DNA of 45,353 nucleotides from a virus: positions 1-45,353 of IMG/VR virus record IMGVR_UViG_3300036851_000092, one strand, 5' to 3'. Under the pieces are notes generated by a model that had not been told where the DNA came from, did not search any database, and was given only the letters and a program-made list of their open reading frames with translations. Both the position numbers and the translations under genes were made by a program. Shown here in pieces: positions 25,687 to 33,872 of the stretch; positions within the stretch are counted from its first letter, which is position 1, and each line of letters opens with the position of its first letter.

Positions 25687-26451
25687 ATGCCTAACCGCTA
25701 CACCAGAGATGAACTCATCAGCATAGCCTTGGACATGGTACAGCTACCTAACCTGCAGCAGCATGACATGCCTGCTGGTGTAGTGCAACCTGATGCTTTC
25801 TGTATACAATGGCTACAAGATATACTTGACTTCTGGTATCATATGATGCCATTCTCTGCCACTGTTGATGAGGTGGCCATCACATGTGTAGCTAATACTG
25901 ACAGCATAACACTCCCATCAGACTTCATTCTTGATGTGCGTAATGGATACCTTGTGCAGACAGTAGCAGGTGACACTAAGAGTTTGCGTAGAGTGTTCAG
26001 GATGCCACTGCAGAAGTTCATCAATAGACAGCTACAAAGTCAACGTACCACCAGTGTACAGTATCCACGATTCTATTGCATAGTAGGTGATGATGAGAAT
26101 ATCAAAACACAGTATCAAACTATGCGAGTGACACCAATGCCTACTATTACCGTGCTAGGGAAGCTATGGTATTACAAACTACCACCTGTTTTGTACAGTG
26201 AACAGAAGCCTAAGTTTCCTAATGATTATGTGTGCATAGAGTATCTACGGATAAGAGCACTGGAATGGAACAGGATACTAGAACCTGGTACTGCACAGCG
26301 CTTCTGTGAAAAGGTAGTTGCAGGTATGAAAGCTGCTGGACTGATGAATGAGCCGGAGGATGATGAAATACCAATGGATGAACTTACCTTTAGGAAGGGT
26401 GGATATGACAGTGTGTACATGAATAGTTATGGCTGGATGGGGGCTCTTTGA
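25687..26451 (+). CDS. Head-tail adaptor (tail tubular protein A / gp4-like)
   Basis: A 254-residue protein. N-terminal helices with ALDMVQL and WLQDILDFWYHMMPF precede a beta hairpin region with ITLPSDFILDVRNGYLV, then a C-terminal helical part. That helix / LPSDF strand order is typical of podovirus head-tail adaptors that sit below the portal. It pairs functionally with the nozzle encoded just upstream. Family call is moderate. Confidence 0.65.
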   Translation: MPNRYTRDELISIALDMVQLPNLQQHDMPAGVVQPDAFCIQWLQDILDFWYHMMPFSATVDEVAITCVANTDSITLPSDFILDVRNGYLVQTVAGDTKSLRRVFRMPLQKFINRQLQSQRTTSVQYPRFYCIVGDDENIKTQYQTMRVTPMPTITVLGKLWYYKLPPVLYSEQKPKFPNDYVCIEYLRIRALEWNRILEPGTAQRFCEKVVAGMKAAGLMNEPEDDEIPMDELTFRKGGYDSVYMNSYGWMGAL

Positions 26452-26657
26452 TGTTGCACTGGTTACACAGCTGGTTACACAATGTCATCTTCTATGCAAA
26501 GGGTGTAATGGGCTTATTAAAGGTACCTGACGTGTGTACATTCTCACAGGAGTATTTTGATATTCATGACTATCAAGTGTCAAAAGGTGGTGATGGTTAC
26601 CCTTCACACTTCTACACTTACAAGTGTTATCACTGTGGTAAAGAATATGGGATATGA
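26451..26657 (+). CDS. Small protein with C-terminal CxxC (68 aa)
   Basis: ATG at 26451 overlaps the adaptor TGA (TGATG). An N-terminal hydrophobic helix (LHWLHSWLHNVIFYA) precedes a possible zinc-binding end, YKCYHCGKEYGI. Only one CxxC is seen. Function unknown. Confidence 0.5.
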   Translation: MLHWLHSWLHNVIFYAKGVMGLLKVPDVCTFSQEYFDIHDYQVSKGGDGYPSHFYTYKCYHCGKEYGI

Positions 26658-26791
26658 ACTATGGTACAAATACAAAGAAGAAGCTGGTTGCAGTATCAGT
26701 TAAGAAGGCCACTGCTTATGTGGTTGCATATGCAGCACTTGCAGCATGTGTCACTACGAACAAGGTTAAAGCTTGCTTGGTTATTCACTAG
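26654..26791 (+). CDS. Small membrane peptide (45 aa)
   Basis: Read directly from the sequence: ATG at 26654 overlaps the previous stop as ATGA. A basic N-terminus (TNTKKK) is followed by one hydrophobic segment that includes AYVVAYAALAACV. The frame ends 12 bases before the next gene. Positive charge before a single helix suggests membrane insertion. Weak evidence. Confidence 0.42.
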   Translation: MNYGTNTKKKLVAVSVKKATAYVVAYAALAACVTTNKVKACLVIH

Positions 26792-26803
26792 GTACATAAA
26801 GCC

Positions 26804-27502
26804 ATGACAGTAGCTATTCGAGCATTGACAGTTCCTCGTATGCATAGAAGAGTGTATCAGGGCCAGTCTGTGAATATCATGGCTACTATTGAAGATGCTG
26901 GCGTTACTACGCCATTGCTAGATATCCCTGACCCACCCACCATTCATGTGTTCAACCCATCAGATGTGAAGATTGTAGATAGTAAGGTCATGACCAGAAT
27001 AGCAACTGCTATCTTCATGCAGACTGTACAAACAGCTAATCAACCTCTTGGCGTGTACACAGCGTCAGTTATTGCTCATTATGGTGCTGATATTGCTGTT
27101 GTAGAAAAGGAAGTAGTATTCAAGATTGTCAGAACTGTACTGAGTACTGAGCTACCAGTGTTCAACGTGTTAGCTATCAAAGATCAATCAGGTGCTATCT
27201 GGTATTGGTGGATAGCTGCCGATGATACTATTGACTGGGATGACCAGCAACCAGTAATACCGGGTTATCAAGGAGTAGATATTAGCACTGTATTCATCCC
27301 ATTCTGGTTACAAGGATTGAACCCTGATGCTGTATTACGCTACCTGTACCCATCACTAGATGGTGCACCTACTGTATCAGCAACTCAACCTGCTGTAGGT
27401 ACAGGGCTTACTACTATCCCATCTTTTGTTGGGTTGAATCTTGGCAAAGTATACCAGCCATTCATAGCTGCTGATGACACTGTAAATGTGAAGATTATCT
27501 AG
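26804..27502 (+). CDS. Putative tail protein with Ig-like N-domain (232 aa)
   Basis: Residues about 10-110 show alternating strands typical of an Ig-like or macroglobulin-type sandwich (YQGQSVNIMATIEDAG, PLGVYTASVIAHYG, EKEVVFKIV). The second half is also beta-rich. It lies just before the tailspike gene and ends nine bases from it, so it may anchor or accompany the spike. No family name can be given. Confidence 0.52.
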   Translation: MTVAIRALTVPRMHRRVYQGQSVNIMATIEDAGVTTPLLDIPDPPTIHVFNPSDVKIVDSKVMTRIATAIFMQTVQTANQPLGVYTASVIAHYGADIAVVEKEVVFKIVRTVLSTELPVFNVLAIKDQSGAIWYWWIAADDTIDWDDQQPVIPGYQGVDISTVFIPFWLQGLNPDAVLRYLYPSLDGAPTVSATQPAVGTGLTTIPSFVGLNLGKVYQPFIAADDTVNVKII

Positions 27503-27511
27503 GAGGATACT

Positions 27512-29524
27512 ATGTATAAGTATGTACTGTTACTCGTTGTGCTATTATCACCTGTCCTCTGCTTTGGCCAAGCTCTCGACAGAGCACATTTGAACATTAT
27601 ATCACCTTTATCCTATGGTAGTGCTTGTACTTTGGCTACATTGAATAGTGCATTAACTGCTATTGGCAGCAGTAACGCTACCCTAATGCTACCTAAGACA
27701 GATCGCGCTAAGGCTGCTTGCACTTGGGCTATCACTGATAACCTCACTATCCCCACAAATGTGAAACTCTGGGTGCCTTTTGGAGCGGCAGTATCTGTAT
27801 CCGCTGGGAAGATATTGACCCTCTCTGCTTGTCCTATCATTGATGGCCCAGGTTGGCTAACACTTGGTAGCGCCTCAAAAGTGACGCAGAATGCTGTAGG
27901 GTGTCCTGTTGATGTACATTTGTACAGTACTGCTGGAGCTGGGACCAATGCTAGCCCTTGGACTGGTTGGGAGCATGCTATAGATGGGAGATCAAGTATC
28001 ACAGTGCAGTTTAGCCCTGGTATATATCAAACTGCAACAGGGGTAATATTCCCTGATGGTCTTATCACAGTTATCGGCTTTGGCCCTCGTATTAGCCGTG
28101 TACGTTTGTTACCTACAGCGCATGATAAGGTGTTGATGACTTTTGGTAAGTGTACAGGCGATCCTTGTAATGGGACTGGCCCAGATACAGATAACTCCTT
28201 CAACAACACCTTGAAAGATATCACACTAGAAAGCTATGATACAACCTACCGTAAGACTGCTCTGCACCTGATTGATGTGAGAGGTTCTACCTTTCACAAT
28301 ATCCACACAGGTGATGTAGGTTGGCATGATACTTCTAATGTATCTATTGGTGTATTTATTGAGGGAAGAGATACGAGTACTATCAGCAGGTCAATATTCA
28401 CTGCTGATAGACCAATGGTTCTTGGTGGGAGCCCTAATAGCGATCTTAATGCAGCAAGTCGTAACCTTGATCACTTCGTCTTTAGGGATATTGACACAGT
28501 AGTAAAAACAGGTGGTGCTGGGAAGAATGTTGAGATATTGCCTACTACTTATCTTACTAATATAGTTGTTGACGGTCAATTCGATATGAACTTCGGTGAT
28601 TACGGCGTGTATTGGGCTGGTACATCACCACAAGGGAGCTTTAATAATCACTTCTCTGGCATGCGTCATGAGCAGCAGTTTGGTACGGCTGGTTGGGCTT
28701 TCTACATGACAAATACTGGGTTATATCAACAACAGCTCATAATCTCTAATTTCCTGTGTTGTGCTGGGGGGAATGGCATTTATCTTAGAGGAGCACTAGG
28801 CGTTCATATCTCAGATTATACCTTTACCGGAGTTGGTGTTGCACTCAATATTGCTGGTGCCACTGGCCCACCTTTTACACATGTTTATCCTCTCGTTTGT
28901 GATAGGTGCTTTGCACAAGAGGGTGCTACCTTAGCAACTGGGTCAACAATGGTTCTTTCATCAGATCAGAAGGTTGTCGCAAATGACCCACCAAGCTTCT
29001 ATGGTAACAATCCAGCACTCTTCGCTGCCTTTCCTTCATCATCGCGTTTTGTTGTTAGTGTGCCTGTTGCTGCTGATGCAGCTGAGAATGTCATTACAGC
29101 TTATACACCCCTGCTTCTTGGTTCTACAACAGCAGGAGCAACAACATATACTTTAAATAAGGGATATTGGTTTAAGATAGGTAAGCTTGTCCACTTGTAT
29201 GGACATATGATTGTTAATGTTTATGACGCTGCTACAGCAGGGCAAATATATATCGGAGCAACATCTAACTTTCCTCCACCATCAGACAATCCTGAGACTG
29301 GTAATAATCAATTCTATGCGTGTGCATTATCTCGTGTAAAGAATATATCCCTTCCGACAAACTACACTCAGTTGGTTGCAGATATACCGTATAGTAACAC
29401 TAATGTTAATTTGCTAGCAGTGGGTAGTGGCCAAGTTTCTGTCATTCTCACTTCAACATTGACCCCTGTCCCTTTTGCAAATGGTAGTGAGTTAGCATGG
29501 GCATGCAACTATTTAGCAGATTGA
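27512..29524 (+). CDS. Tailspike-like beta-helix protein with signal peptide (670 aa)
   Basis: Residues 1-19 are a signal peptide (LLLVVLLSPVLCFG) by pattern. After it, repeated short strands with many Asn, Gly and Asp turns suggest a right-handed parallel beta-helix as in pectate-lyase-fold tailspikes that cut surface polysaccharide. Segments such as GVIFPDGLITVIGFGPRISR and GNGIYLRGALGVHISDYTF are helix-coil like. The C-terminal 150 residues look like a separate beta domain. AGGAGG precedes ATG at 27512. Catalytic residues cannot be named. It ends the rightward structural block. Confidence 0.7.
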   Translation: MYKYVLLLVVLLSPVLCFGQALDRAHLNIISPLSYGSACTLATLNSALTAIGSSNATLMLPKTDRAKAACTWAITDNLTIPTNVKLWVPFGAAVSVSAGKILTLSACPIIDGPGWLTLGSASKVTQNAVGCPVDVHLYSTAGAGTNASPWTGWEHAIDGRSSITVQFSPGIYQTATGVIFPDGLITVIGFGPRISRVRLLPTAHDKVLMTFGKCTGDPCNGTGPDTDNSFNNTLKDITLESYDTTYRKTALHLIDVRGSTFHNIHTGDVGWHDTSNVSIGVFIEGRDTSTISRSIFTADRPMVLGGSPNSDLNAASRNLDHFVFRDIDTVVKTGGAGKNVEILPTTYLTNIVVDGQFDMNFGDYGVYWAGTSPQGSFNNHFSGMRHEQQFGTAGWAFYMTNTGLYQQQLIISNFLCCAGGNGIYLRGALGVHISDYTFTGVGVALNIAGATGPPFTHVYPLVCDRCFAQEGATLATGSTMVLSSDQKVVANDPPSFYGNNPALFAAFPSSSRFVVSVPVAADAAENVITAYTPLLLGSTTAGATTYTLNKGYWFKIGKLVHLYGHMIVNVYDAATAGQIYIGATSNFPPPSDNPETGNNQFYACALSRVKNISLPTNYTQLVADIPYSNTNVNLLAVGSGQVSVILTSTLTPVPFANGSELAWACNYLAD

Positions 29525-29566
29525 TACACTGTTAACAGCGTCTGTATCTTATACTGTAGTCACAGA

Positions 29567-29773
29567 TTATGGGTGCTTCCTTTGCAAGTAATAACTGATA
29601 ATTACTGTGTTAAGTGCATTATCAAACCTTTGTTGTTCTACTAGTTCAACTTCTTCCATGGTATAACCAGTAGCAGAGAGGTATGCAGCAATGTATACCT
29701 CTTTCCATTGTGCTCTGTTGAGCATGATATGGTCAATGAGGTGAGCTATGTTGTCTTGGTTAGTGTTAGCCAT
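29567..29773 (-). CDS. Small helical protein (68 aa), end of replication block
   Basis: ATG at 29773 follows GAGGGA about eleven bases upstream. The product (MANTNQDNIAHLIDHIMLNR) is helical and acidic, with no motif recognised. It is the last gene before the convergent boundary with the tailspike; only 42 bases separate them and no clear terminator is visible there. Confidence 0.5.
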   Translation of the reverse strand: MANTNQDNIAHLIDHIMLNRAQWKEVYIAAYLSATGYTMEEVELVEQQRFDNALNTVIISYYLQRKHP

Positions 29774-29776
29774 GCT

Positions 29777-29974
29777 TTACAGTCCCTCAATGTTAACATA
29801 GGTCAATGATTCAAGGATAGCTGATGGGTATTCTCTTACTAATAACGTTACCTCAGGATCACTTATTAAGCAGACTTCTGTGTGATCTTTTACACGTACT
29901 ATAAAGCTAATGTCTTCAACATTAACTAACACTTCCATACGTGTTTCATAGTCTGTACACTTGGCAAATTGCAT
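29777..29974 (-). CDS. Small protein (65 aa) coupled to polymerase C-part
   Basis: ATG at 29974 shares one base with the polymerase stop (TAATG). The product is strand-rich and acidic (EVLVNVEDISFIVRVKDHTE) and soluble. No recognised family. Its tight coupling suggests co-expression with the polymerase; a direct interaction is speculation. Confidence 0.52.
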   Translation of the reverse strand: MQFAKCTDYETRMEVLVNVEDISFIVRVKDHTEVCLISDPEVTLLVREYPSAILESLTYVNIEGL

Positions 29975-31041
29975 TATGCTATAACCTTTATCCCAGCTGT
30001 TAGTAGTATAGATCGCCCTTGATAGCTTATCTCTCTTTCAATAACCTGTCTCAGTTCATTTATGGTTGGTACATTATCCTTCTTGATACAAATCTTATCT
30101 CCATCATGTGCGTTTTGAACGATGCGTATAGAGTCACCTAGCATATCTTCAAGCATGATGAGGGTTATATTGTTGTAATCACTCACTGTGCCACTAATCA
30201 TGTGACTAAAGCCTTCATGGCCTGTTTTCTTGCTGCTGTCATAGAATTGTCTACGACCACCATACAGTGTCCTAGCTACCTTTGTAAGTTGAATGTGCTT
30301 CATGATGGCTAGCTTAGTAGCCCATGCATCACCTTTGCTAGCTATGTAGCGCTTGGCTAGGTCTGCTAGGTGCTGTCTACTGACACCGTATTGTTCAATA
30401 GCTGGTATAGTGTACACAAAGCGCCAAGTGTCTGTGTACTTGGAGCCATGGTTGAAGTTCTTAGCTAGTACTCGTTGTTTGGTGTCTTTGCCTTGCCAGT
30501 TGTACTTTGATCTCCAACTGGTATCCACTTCTGACTGGTGCGGATTTCTAAGGTCTTGAGGCATGTCATAACCAAAGATACTACAGCAGGTGATTGTGTG
30601 TAAGTCAAACCCTTGTTTATGTGCTTCAATAGCTTCTCTGTCATCCACAATAATATCATGTATCCTCCCTTCAATATTATCATGATCCCATGTTATTAAC
30701 ACTTCATCACTGTCTGCAAGCAGTATATCTCTCACACTCCAACAAACATCAGTCCACTCATGTTCCCCTCTGATGCAGTTGGTGTTGATGCAAGCTCTTG
30801 GCCAGTTAGTTATTGGTGGGTCAAAGGTTGACCATCTGAAGGATGCTTGTGTAGGTAAATGACGAGGGTATATTCTGTTAATGTTGACTAACTTATTGAT
30901 GTAGCCTGTGAGTAGCTTAGCATCTTCACTGTATTGTAGGCGTAGCTGGGCTAACTGTTTAGCTACACTGCTGATGTGTTTGCTACTTTGTAGCTTTCTT
31001 AGTGTATCACGAGTGAGATTTTGTGCTGCTTTGATAGCCAC
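29974..31041 (-). CDS. Family A DNA polymerase, palm/fingers polypeptide (split C-part)
   Basis: A 355-residue polymerase core. Motif A is WDHDNIEGR (D119, E124), matching DYSQIELR. Motif B is RVLAKNFNHG (R190, K194), with His198 where E. coli Pol I has Phe762. Motif C is AHDGD (H312, D313), where most enzymes have HDE. The N-terminus (about 10-80) corresponds to the region just after the thumb, including IYPRHLPTQASFRWSTFDPP, the HTxFxxxxTxTGR segment. GTG at 31041 is preceded by AGAGGA. The missing exonuclease and thumb are encoded by the gene at 31259-32680, so the polymerase is split. Confidence 0.85.
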   Translation of the reverse strand: MAIKAAQNLTRDTLRKLQSSKHISSVAKQLAQLRLQYSEDAKLLTGYINKLVNINRIYPRHLPTQASFRWSTFDPPITNWPRACINTNCIRGEHEWTDVCWSVRDILLADSDEVLITWDHDNIEGRIHDIIVDDREAIEAHKQGFDLHTITCCSIFGYDMPQDLRNPHQSEVDTSWRSKYNWQGKDTKQRVLAKNFNHGSKYTDTWRFVYTIPAIEQYGVSRQHLADLAKRYIASKGDAWATKLAIMKHIQLTKVARTLYGGRRQFYDSSKKTGHEGFSHMISGTVSDYNNITLIMLEDMLGDSIRIVQNAHDGDKICIKKDNVPTINELRQVIEREISYQGRSILLTAGIKVIA

Positions 31042-31044
31042 AAC

Positions 31045-31266
31045 TTATCCTCTTAAGCTCATGCAGTATGTACACATACATTGTGGTAACTGTTGCTTTG
31101 TTGGTTTGTAGCTGCTATCGCTTTGTTTACAATCATGGCATAATCGTGCTAACGGATCATAAAGAGTAGCATTGTATAGCTCACGATCTTTATATTCACC
31201 ACACTTACTACATAACCACATTCTTGTTGTAGGCCTTTTACTATGCTTTGTTGGTTGCTCAGCCAT
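31045..31266 (-). CDS. Zinc-ribbon protein between the polymerase halves (73 aa)
   Basis: Cysteine pairs at CSKC, CHDC and CMCTYC suggest one or two zinc ribbons. The first, WLCSKCGEYKDRELYN with CHDCKQ 15 residues later, resembles ribbons attached to phage HNH endonucleases, but no HNH motif is present. Its ATG overlaps the exonuclease-part stop by eight bases (ATGGCTGA), and the polymerase C-part starts three bases after its TAA. It may be a remnant of an inserted mobile endonuclease or a subunit bridging the two polypeptides; both are inference. Confidence 0.65.
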   Translation of the reverse strand: MAEQPTKHSKRPTTRMWLCSKCGEYKDRELYNATLYDPLARLCHDCKQSDSSYKPTKQQLPQCMCTYCMSLRG

Positions 31267-32680
31267 ATATCTGCTCCATCATTTTCTTCCTACCGCCAAC
31301 ATTAAACTTATCATCACCTGTTAGCTGCCGTGCTTGTTGCTGATACTCTTGTAACCGTTGCTGCAGTATCCTCTGCACCTCTGTGAGTCTGCTAGTGTTC
31401 ACCTTAGCACCTGTTAACTGAGCTTTGTTAATAATGTTAATGAGTGGTAGACGGTATTGTTTATACACTTTCCAGCTTGTAGGGTCAGCCTTGAACTCAG
31501 GAATGAAGTGTGTACGCCACATATGCATAGGCTCATATGCATCAAGGGCACTGTACAACTGTGGACTGTCTGATGACAGATGCTTGTACCTGTTAAAAGC
31601 ACCATACATACTAGCTATGTAGTTCAGATTATGTGGTTCACCAGTCCAGAGAACACTGTGAGCTAGCATCATATCTTCAATATTCACTTGCGATATATCA
31701 ATAATGTTAGCAAGATATCGAATATCAGCAAGAGCATTCTGAATGAGCACTGTACTGCCAGAGCGTACAGGTATTCTGGAGTCAAATGACTCAACACAAT
31801 AAAGGTTATAATCTGTATCACAGAGGCTCCACCTTGTGAGTTCATTAGTATCTGGTATGTACTCAGTGTCAAAGGCTGCATAGTGTGGCCATGCTGCTGG
31901 TGGAGTGGTACTCCATGTTGGTAGTGGTTGTGGCCACTGCTTAGCTAACAGCCTCTTAACCTTGTAGAAGTCTTGCAAGGTTGCATGCATGAAGCGTTTG
32001 TTGTCACCTTTGTACAAGGCTGCAATGTGCATAGTAAACAAGATAGGAATGCCAGAGGTAAGCCCATCATAAACACTAGTATTAATGGTACTGTAATGAT
32101 TAACATTATGAAGACTTGCAGCATACCCTCTCCAACTTTCCATAACTCCTTGTCTTTTACCATATTCGCTTTCTTCATTTTGTATACCTGTTAGGCTGAA
32201 CATAGCATGACGACCCATGGTTACTATCAGCTGAGTGCTATCAGGTATCTGTAAGTATGCATCTCTACAATGTTTGAGTGCTTTCACTATGTCAGCATCA
32301 CTATGTTCAAGCTTCATTTTTGTTGTGATGGGAGGCAAGTCATCACTACGCATGTTTAAAGAGGCGCCTGGTCTACAGCGGATGGCATTGGCTACGCTAA
32401 CATCTGCTCTAGTTAACCCTGACAGTGGTAGATATTTGTTAGTAAAGTCAAGGCCAGTAGCACCTATGAGTGGCTGTGGTTGTACTTGTTGGTAGTCAGC
32501 AGTGTACTCACCATAGCCATGATAGTGCCTCTTGATAAGTAGCCTGCCAGCTTCTTCATCAGGTCCAGGATTCTGAGCGATAAAGAGTACTTTGCTACCC
32601 TGCACAATATGGTCAGGTGTGAAGTACTGTCCATGCTGGTAGAACGGGCATCCAACGCATTTACTAGGCTTAGTTATCAT
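31259..32680 (-). CDS. Uracil-DNA glycosylase / 3'-5' exonuclease / thumb polypeptide (split polymerase N-part)
   Basis: A 473-residue fusion. Residues 1-220 are a family-4-like uracil-DNA glycosylase: IAQNPGPDEEAG (motif 1 region), and four cysteines C8, C11, C102 (AIRCRPG) and C138 spaced like its [4Fe-4S] ligands. Residues about 265-390 are a DEDDy exonuclease: FDTEY (D271, E273), IQNALADI (N315, D319) and YSALD (Y376, D380). The rest is the polymerase thumb, ending FNVGGRKKMMEQIYG, where Pol I continues into the palm. ATG at 32680 is chosen because the longer frame from 32743 overlaps the upstream gene. UDG in a replicase may remove uracil or tether to uracil-bearing DNA, which is inference. 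Confidence 0.82.
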   Translation of the reverse strand: MITKPSKCVGCPFYQHGQYFTPDHIVQGSKVLFIAQNPGPDEEAGRLLIKRHYHGYGEYTADYQQVQPQPLIGATGLDFTNKYLPLSGLTRADVSVANAIRCRPGASLNMRSDDLPPITTKMKLEHSDADIVKALKHCRDAYLQIPDSTQLIVTMGRHAMFSLTGIQNEESEYGKRQGVMESWRGYAASLHNVNHYSTINTSVYDGLTSGIPILFTMHIAALYKGDNKRFMHATLQDFYKVKRLLAKQWPQPLPTWSTTPPAAWPHYAAFDTEYIPDTNELTRWSLCDTDYNLYCVESFDSRIPVRSGSTVLIQNALADIRYLANIIDISQVNIEDMMLAHSVLWTGEPHNLNYIASMYGAFNRYKHLSSDSPQLYSALDAYEPMHMWRTHFIPEFKADPTSWKVYKQYRLPLINIINKAQLTGAKVNTSRLTEVQRILQQRLQEYQQQARQLTGDDKFNVGGRKKMMEQIYG

Positions 32681-32684
32681 ACTG

Positions 32685-32936
32685 CTACTCTTTCTCAGCC
32701 TTCTTAATAAACTCAGGATTAAAAGGGCACATGTCTCCATCACTTAAGAAGCTCTCTATATGGTCTCTTATTGCTTCAAATGCTGATTTCATCACTGTGA
32801 ATGGTACGTCATGTCTTGTATGTGCCCACATGGATACTTTATTATTGCTAAAGACATCAAACTCCAGTGAAAGAGTAGGTTGACCTTTCTTTTTGTACAT
32901 TATGGAGCGCTGTCTGTTGGTGAATACATTGCTCAT
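32685..32936 (-). CDS. Hypothetical protein (83 aa)
   Basis: ATG at 32936 has AAGGAG six bases upstream. The product is mixed alpha/beta with a helical C-terminal half (MKSAFEAIRDHIESFLSDGD) and no recognised domain. It ends four bases before the UDG-exonuclease gene, in the same operon. Confidence 0.58.
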   Translation of the reverse strand: MSNVFTNRQRSIMYKKKGQPTLSLEFDVFSNNKVSMWAHTRHDVPFTVMKSAFEAIRDHIESFLSDGDMCPFNPEFIKKAEKE

Positions 32937-32939
32937 TTG

Positions 32940-33122
32940 TTACTCCTTACTTTGTTGTACTTTTTTCTTACTTGTCTTTGTCTTTACAGTGTGCTGTTGT
33001 TGTGTAGGTACAGCAGATAACATTGTGAGTATACCCTCATGACGGTGGTAGATCATGGAAGTAGCACTGCTGACACTTTCTGTAGTGTCGCAGATGTTAC
33101 AGTAGAAGAGTTGTTCAGCCAT
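32940..33122 (-). CDS. Small zinc-finger-like protein (60 aa)
   Basis: An N-terminal CNIC and a downstream HRH pair suit one zinc finger, followed by a basic Lys/Gln/Ser/Thr-rich tail. A 15-base stretch encoding HEGILT (33023-33039 region, AGTATACCCTCATGA on the plus strand) recurs at 33499-33513 in the upstream intergenic region. DNA binding is possible. Function unknown. Confidence 0.52.
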   Translation of the reverse strand: MAEQLFYCNICDTTESVSSATSMIYHRHEGILTMLSAVPTQQQHTVKTKTSKKKVQQSKE

Positions 33123-33128
33123 ACTTAC

Positions 33129-33347
33129 TCAACCTCTCATGGTGTAAAAACTTGCTAATTCTCTATCTTCTTCTATCTCTATCTCCTGCATGTAGTCATA
33201 GATGTCTTCTACTTGTAGTGCCTGTTCCAGTTGCTCTTTGTGATTGTTTACTACATGTATTGTGAGCTTCTTGTAATTCACTTTACCTTTGCCAACAGGG
33301 CGTAGACACTTGTATGAGCAGTACTTACACTTTATGTACTTATTCAC
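33129..33347 (-). CDS. Small C2H2-type zinc-finger protein (72 aa)
   Basis: CKYC near the N-terminus and HVVNNH about 22 residues later give C2H2 spacing; the rest is an acidic helix. TTG at 33359 is in frame, but GTG at 33347 has GGAG six bases upstream and is preferred. It is the first gene below the structured intergenic element at 33370-33528, so that element may act in its mRNA leader. Confidence 0.55.
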   Translation of the reverse strand: MNKYIKCKYCSYKCLRPVGKGKVNYKKLTIHVVNNHKEQLEQALQVEDIYDYMQEIEIEEDRELASFYTMRG

Positions 33348-33369
33348 AGCTATCTCCAATAGCTAAGCA

Positions 33370-33528
33370 AGTACTCACCTCTCCACAGCTTGAATTGCAC
33401 AAGCTTTAAGCATGGTTATGTCTGCAAGATGAGAGTACAGGAAGGAGCCTTGCAGCATGCTGACACATCGTGGTGTACTAGTACACCAAACAATGCTAGT
33501 ATACCCTCATGAAGGAGAGGTGAGTACT
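33370..33528 (-). other. Nested inverted-repeat element (multi-branched RNA/DNA structure)
   Basis: The outer arms AGTACTCACCTCTCC (33370-33384) and GGAGAGGTGAGTACT (33514-33528) are perfect 15-bp complements. Inside are AGCTTG/CAAGCT (33388-33406), CTGCAAG/CTTGCAG (33422-33428, 33449-33455) and the perfect 18-bp palindrome TGGTGTACTAGTACACCA (33471-33488). Together they can fold as a closed stem with three hairpins. It lies in the 200-bp noncoding gap within the minus-strand replication block, so it may be a transcribed RNA element, a replication origin or a regulator-binding site. Confidence 0.65.
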
Positions 33529-33555
33529 GCTATTTAACTATCTGTTATTTACTAG

Positions 33556-33726
33556 TTATCTCTGCTGTTGTTCTAGAATATTCTCTGCTGTATCATCAGT
33601 CCATGCTTCATCGCAGATGTTGCACTGCCATACTGGTCCTATAATGCTATCCTTATCGCTGCCAATGTAGTCATTGAACACTGTTGCCTCATTCATTGCA
33701 CCACAGAAAGGACATGTGATATGCAT
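33556..33726 (-). CDS. Zinc-ribbon protein (56 aa)
   Basis: CPFCG near residue 5 and CNIC about 30 residues later form a classic zinc ribbon; the rest is acidic. ATG at 33726 has GAGG five bases upstream and directly follows the stop of the small gene at 33729-33869; the frame itself is open from 33750. Function unknown; such ribbons often bind nucleic acid or host polymerase. Confidence 0.6.
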   Translation of the reverse strand: MHITCPFCGAMNEATVFNDYIGSDKDSIIGPVWQCNICDEAWTDDTAENILEQQQR

Positions 33727-33728
33727 AG

Positions 33729-33869
33729 CTACCTCAAGTATTGTGTCCATGAATAGTCGAAGAGGTTATAGCACCAGTAGGTATGACCCATGTGTACAAC
33801 CGTTGGTGTTTTTGCCTTTATATAGCCTACTCTTGTCATGTAGCTTTCAAAAGCTCTCCAGTTGTACAT
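33729..33869 (-). CDS. Small aromatic-rich protein (46 aa)
   Basis: Read directly: ATG at 33869 has GAGG six bases upstream, three bases after the previous gene's TAA. The 46 codons start MYNWRAFESYMTRVGYIKAK and are rich in Tyr and Trp. The stop is followed two bases later by the zinc-ribbon ATG. The strong SD and coupling support a real gene. Function unknown. Confidence 0.6.
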   Translation of the reverse strand: MYNWRAFESYMTRVGYIKAKTPTVVHMGHTYWCYNLFDYSWTQYLR

Positions 33870-33872
33870 GTG

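Noticed and set aside
31042-31258. Group I intron or intein between the polymerase halves
   Set aside because: The gap is only about 220 bp and filled by the zinc-ribbon frame with its own start and stop; no intein motifs lie at the protein ends.
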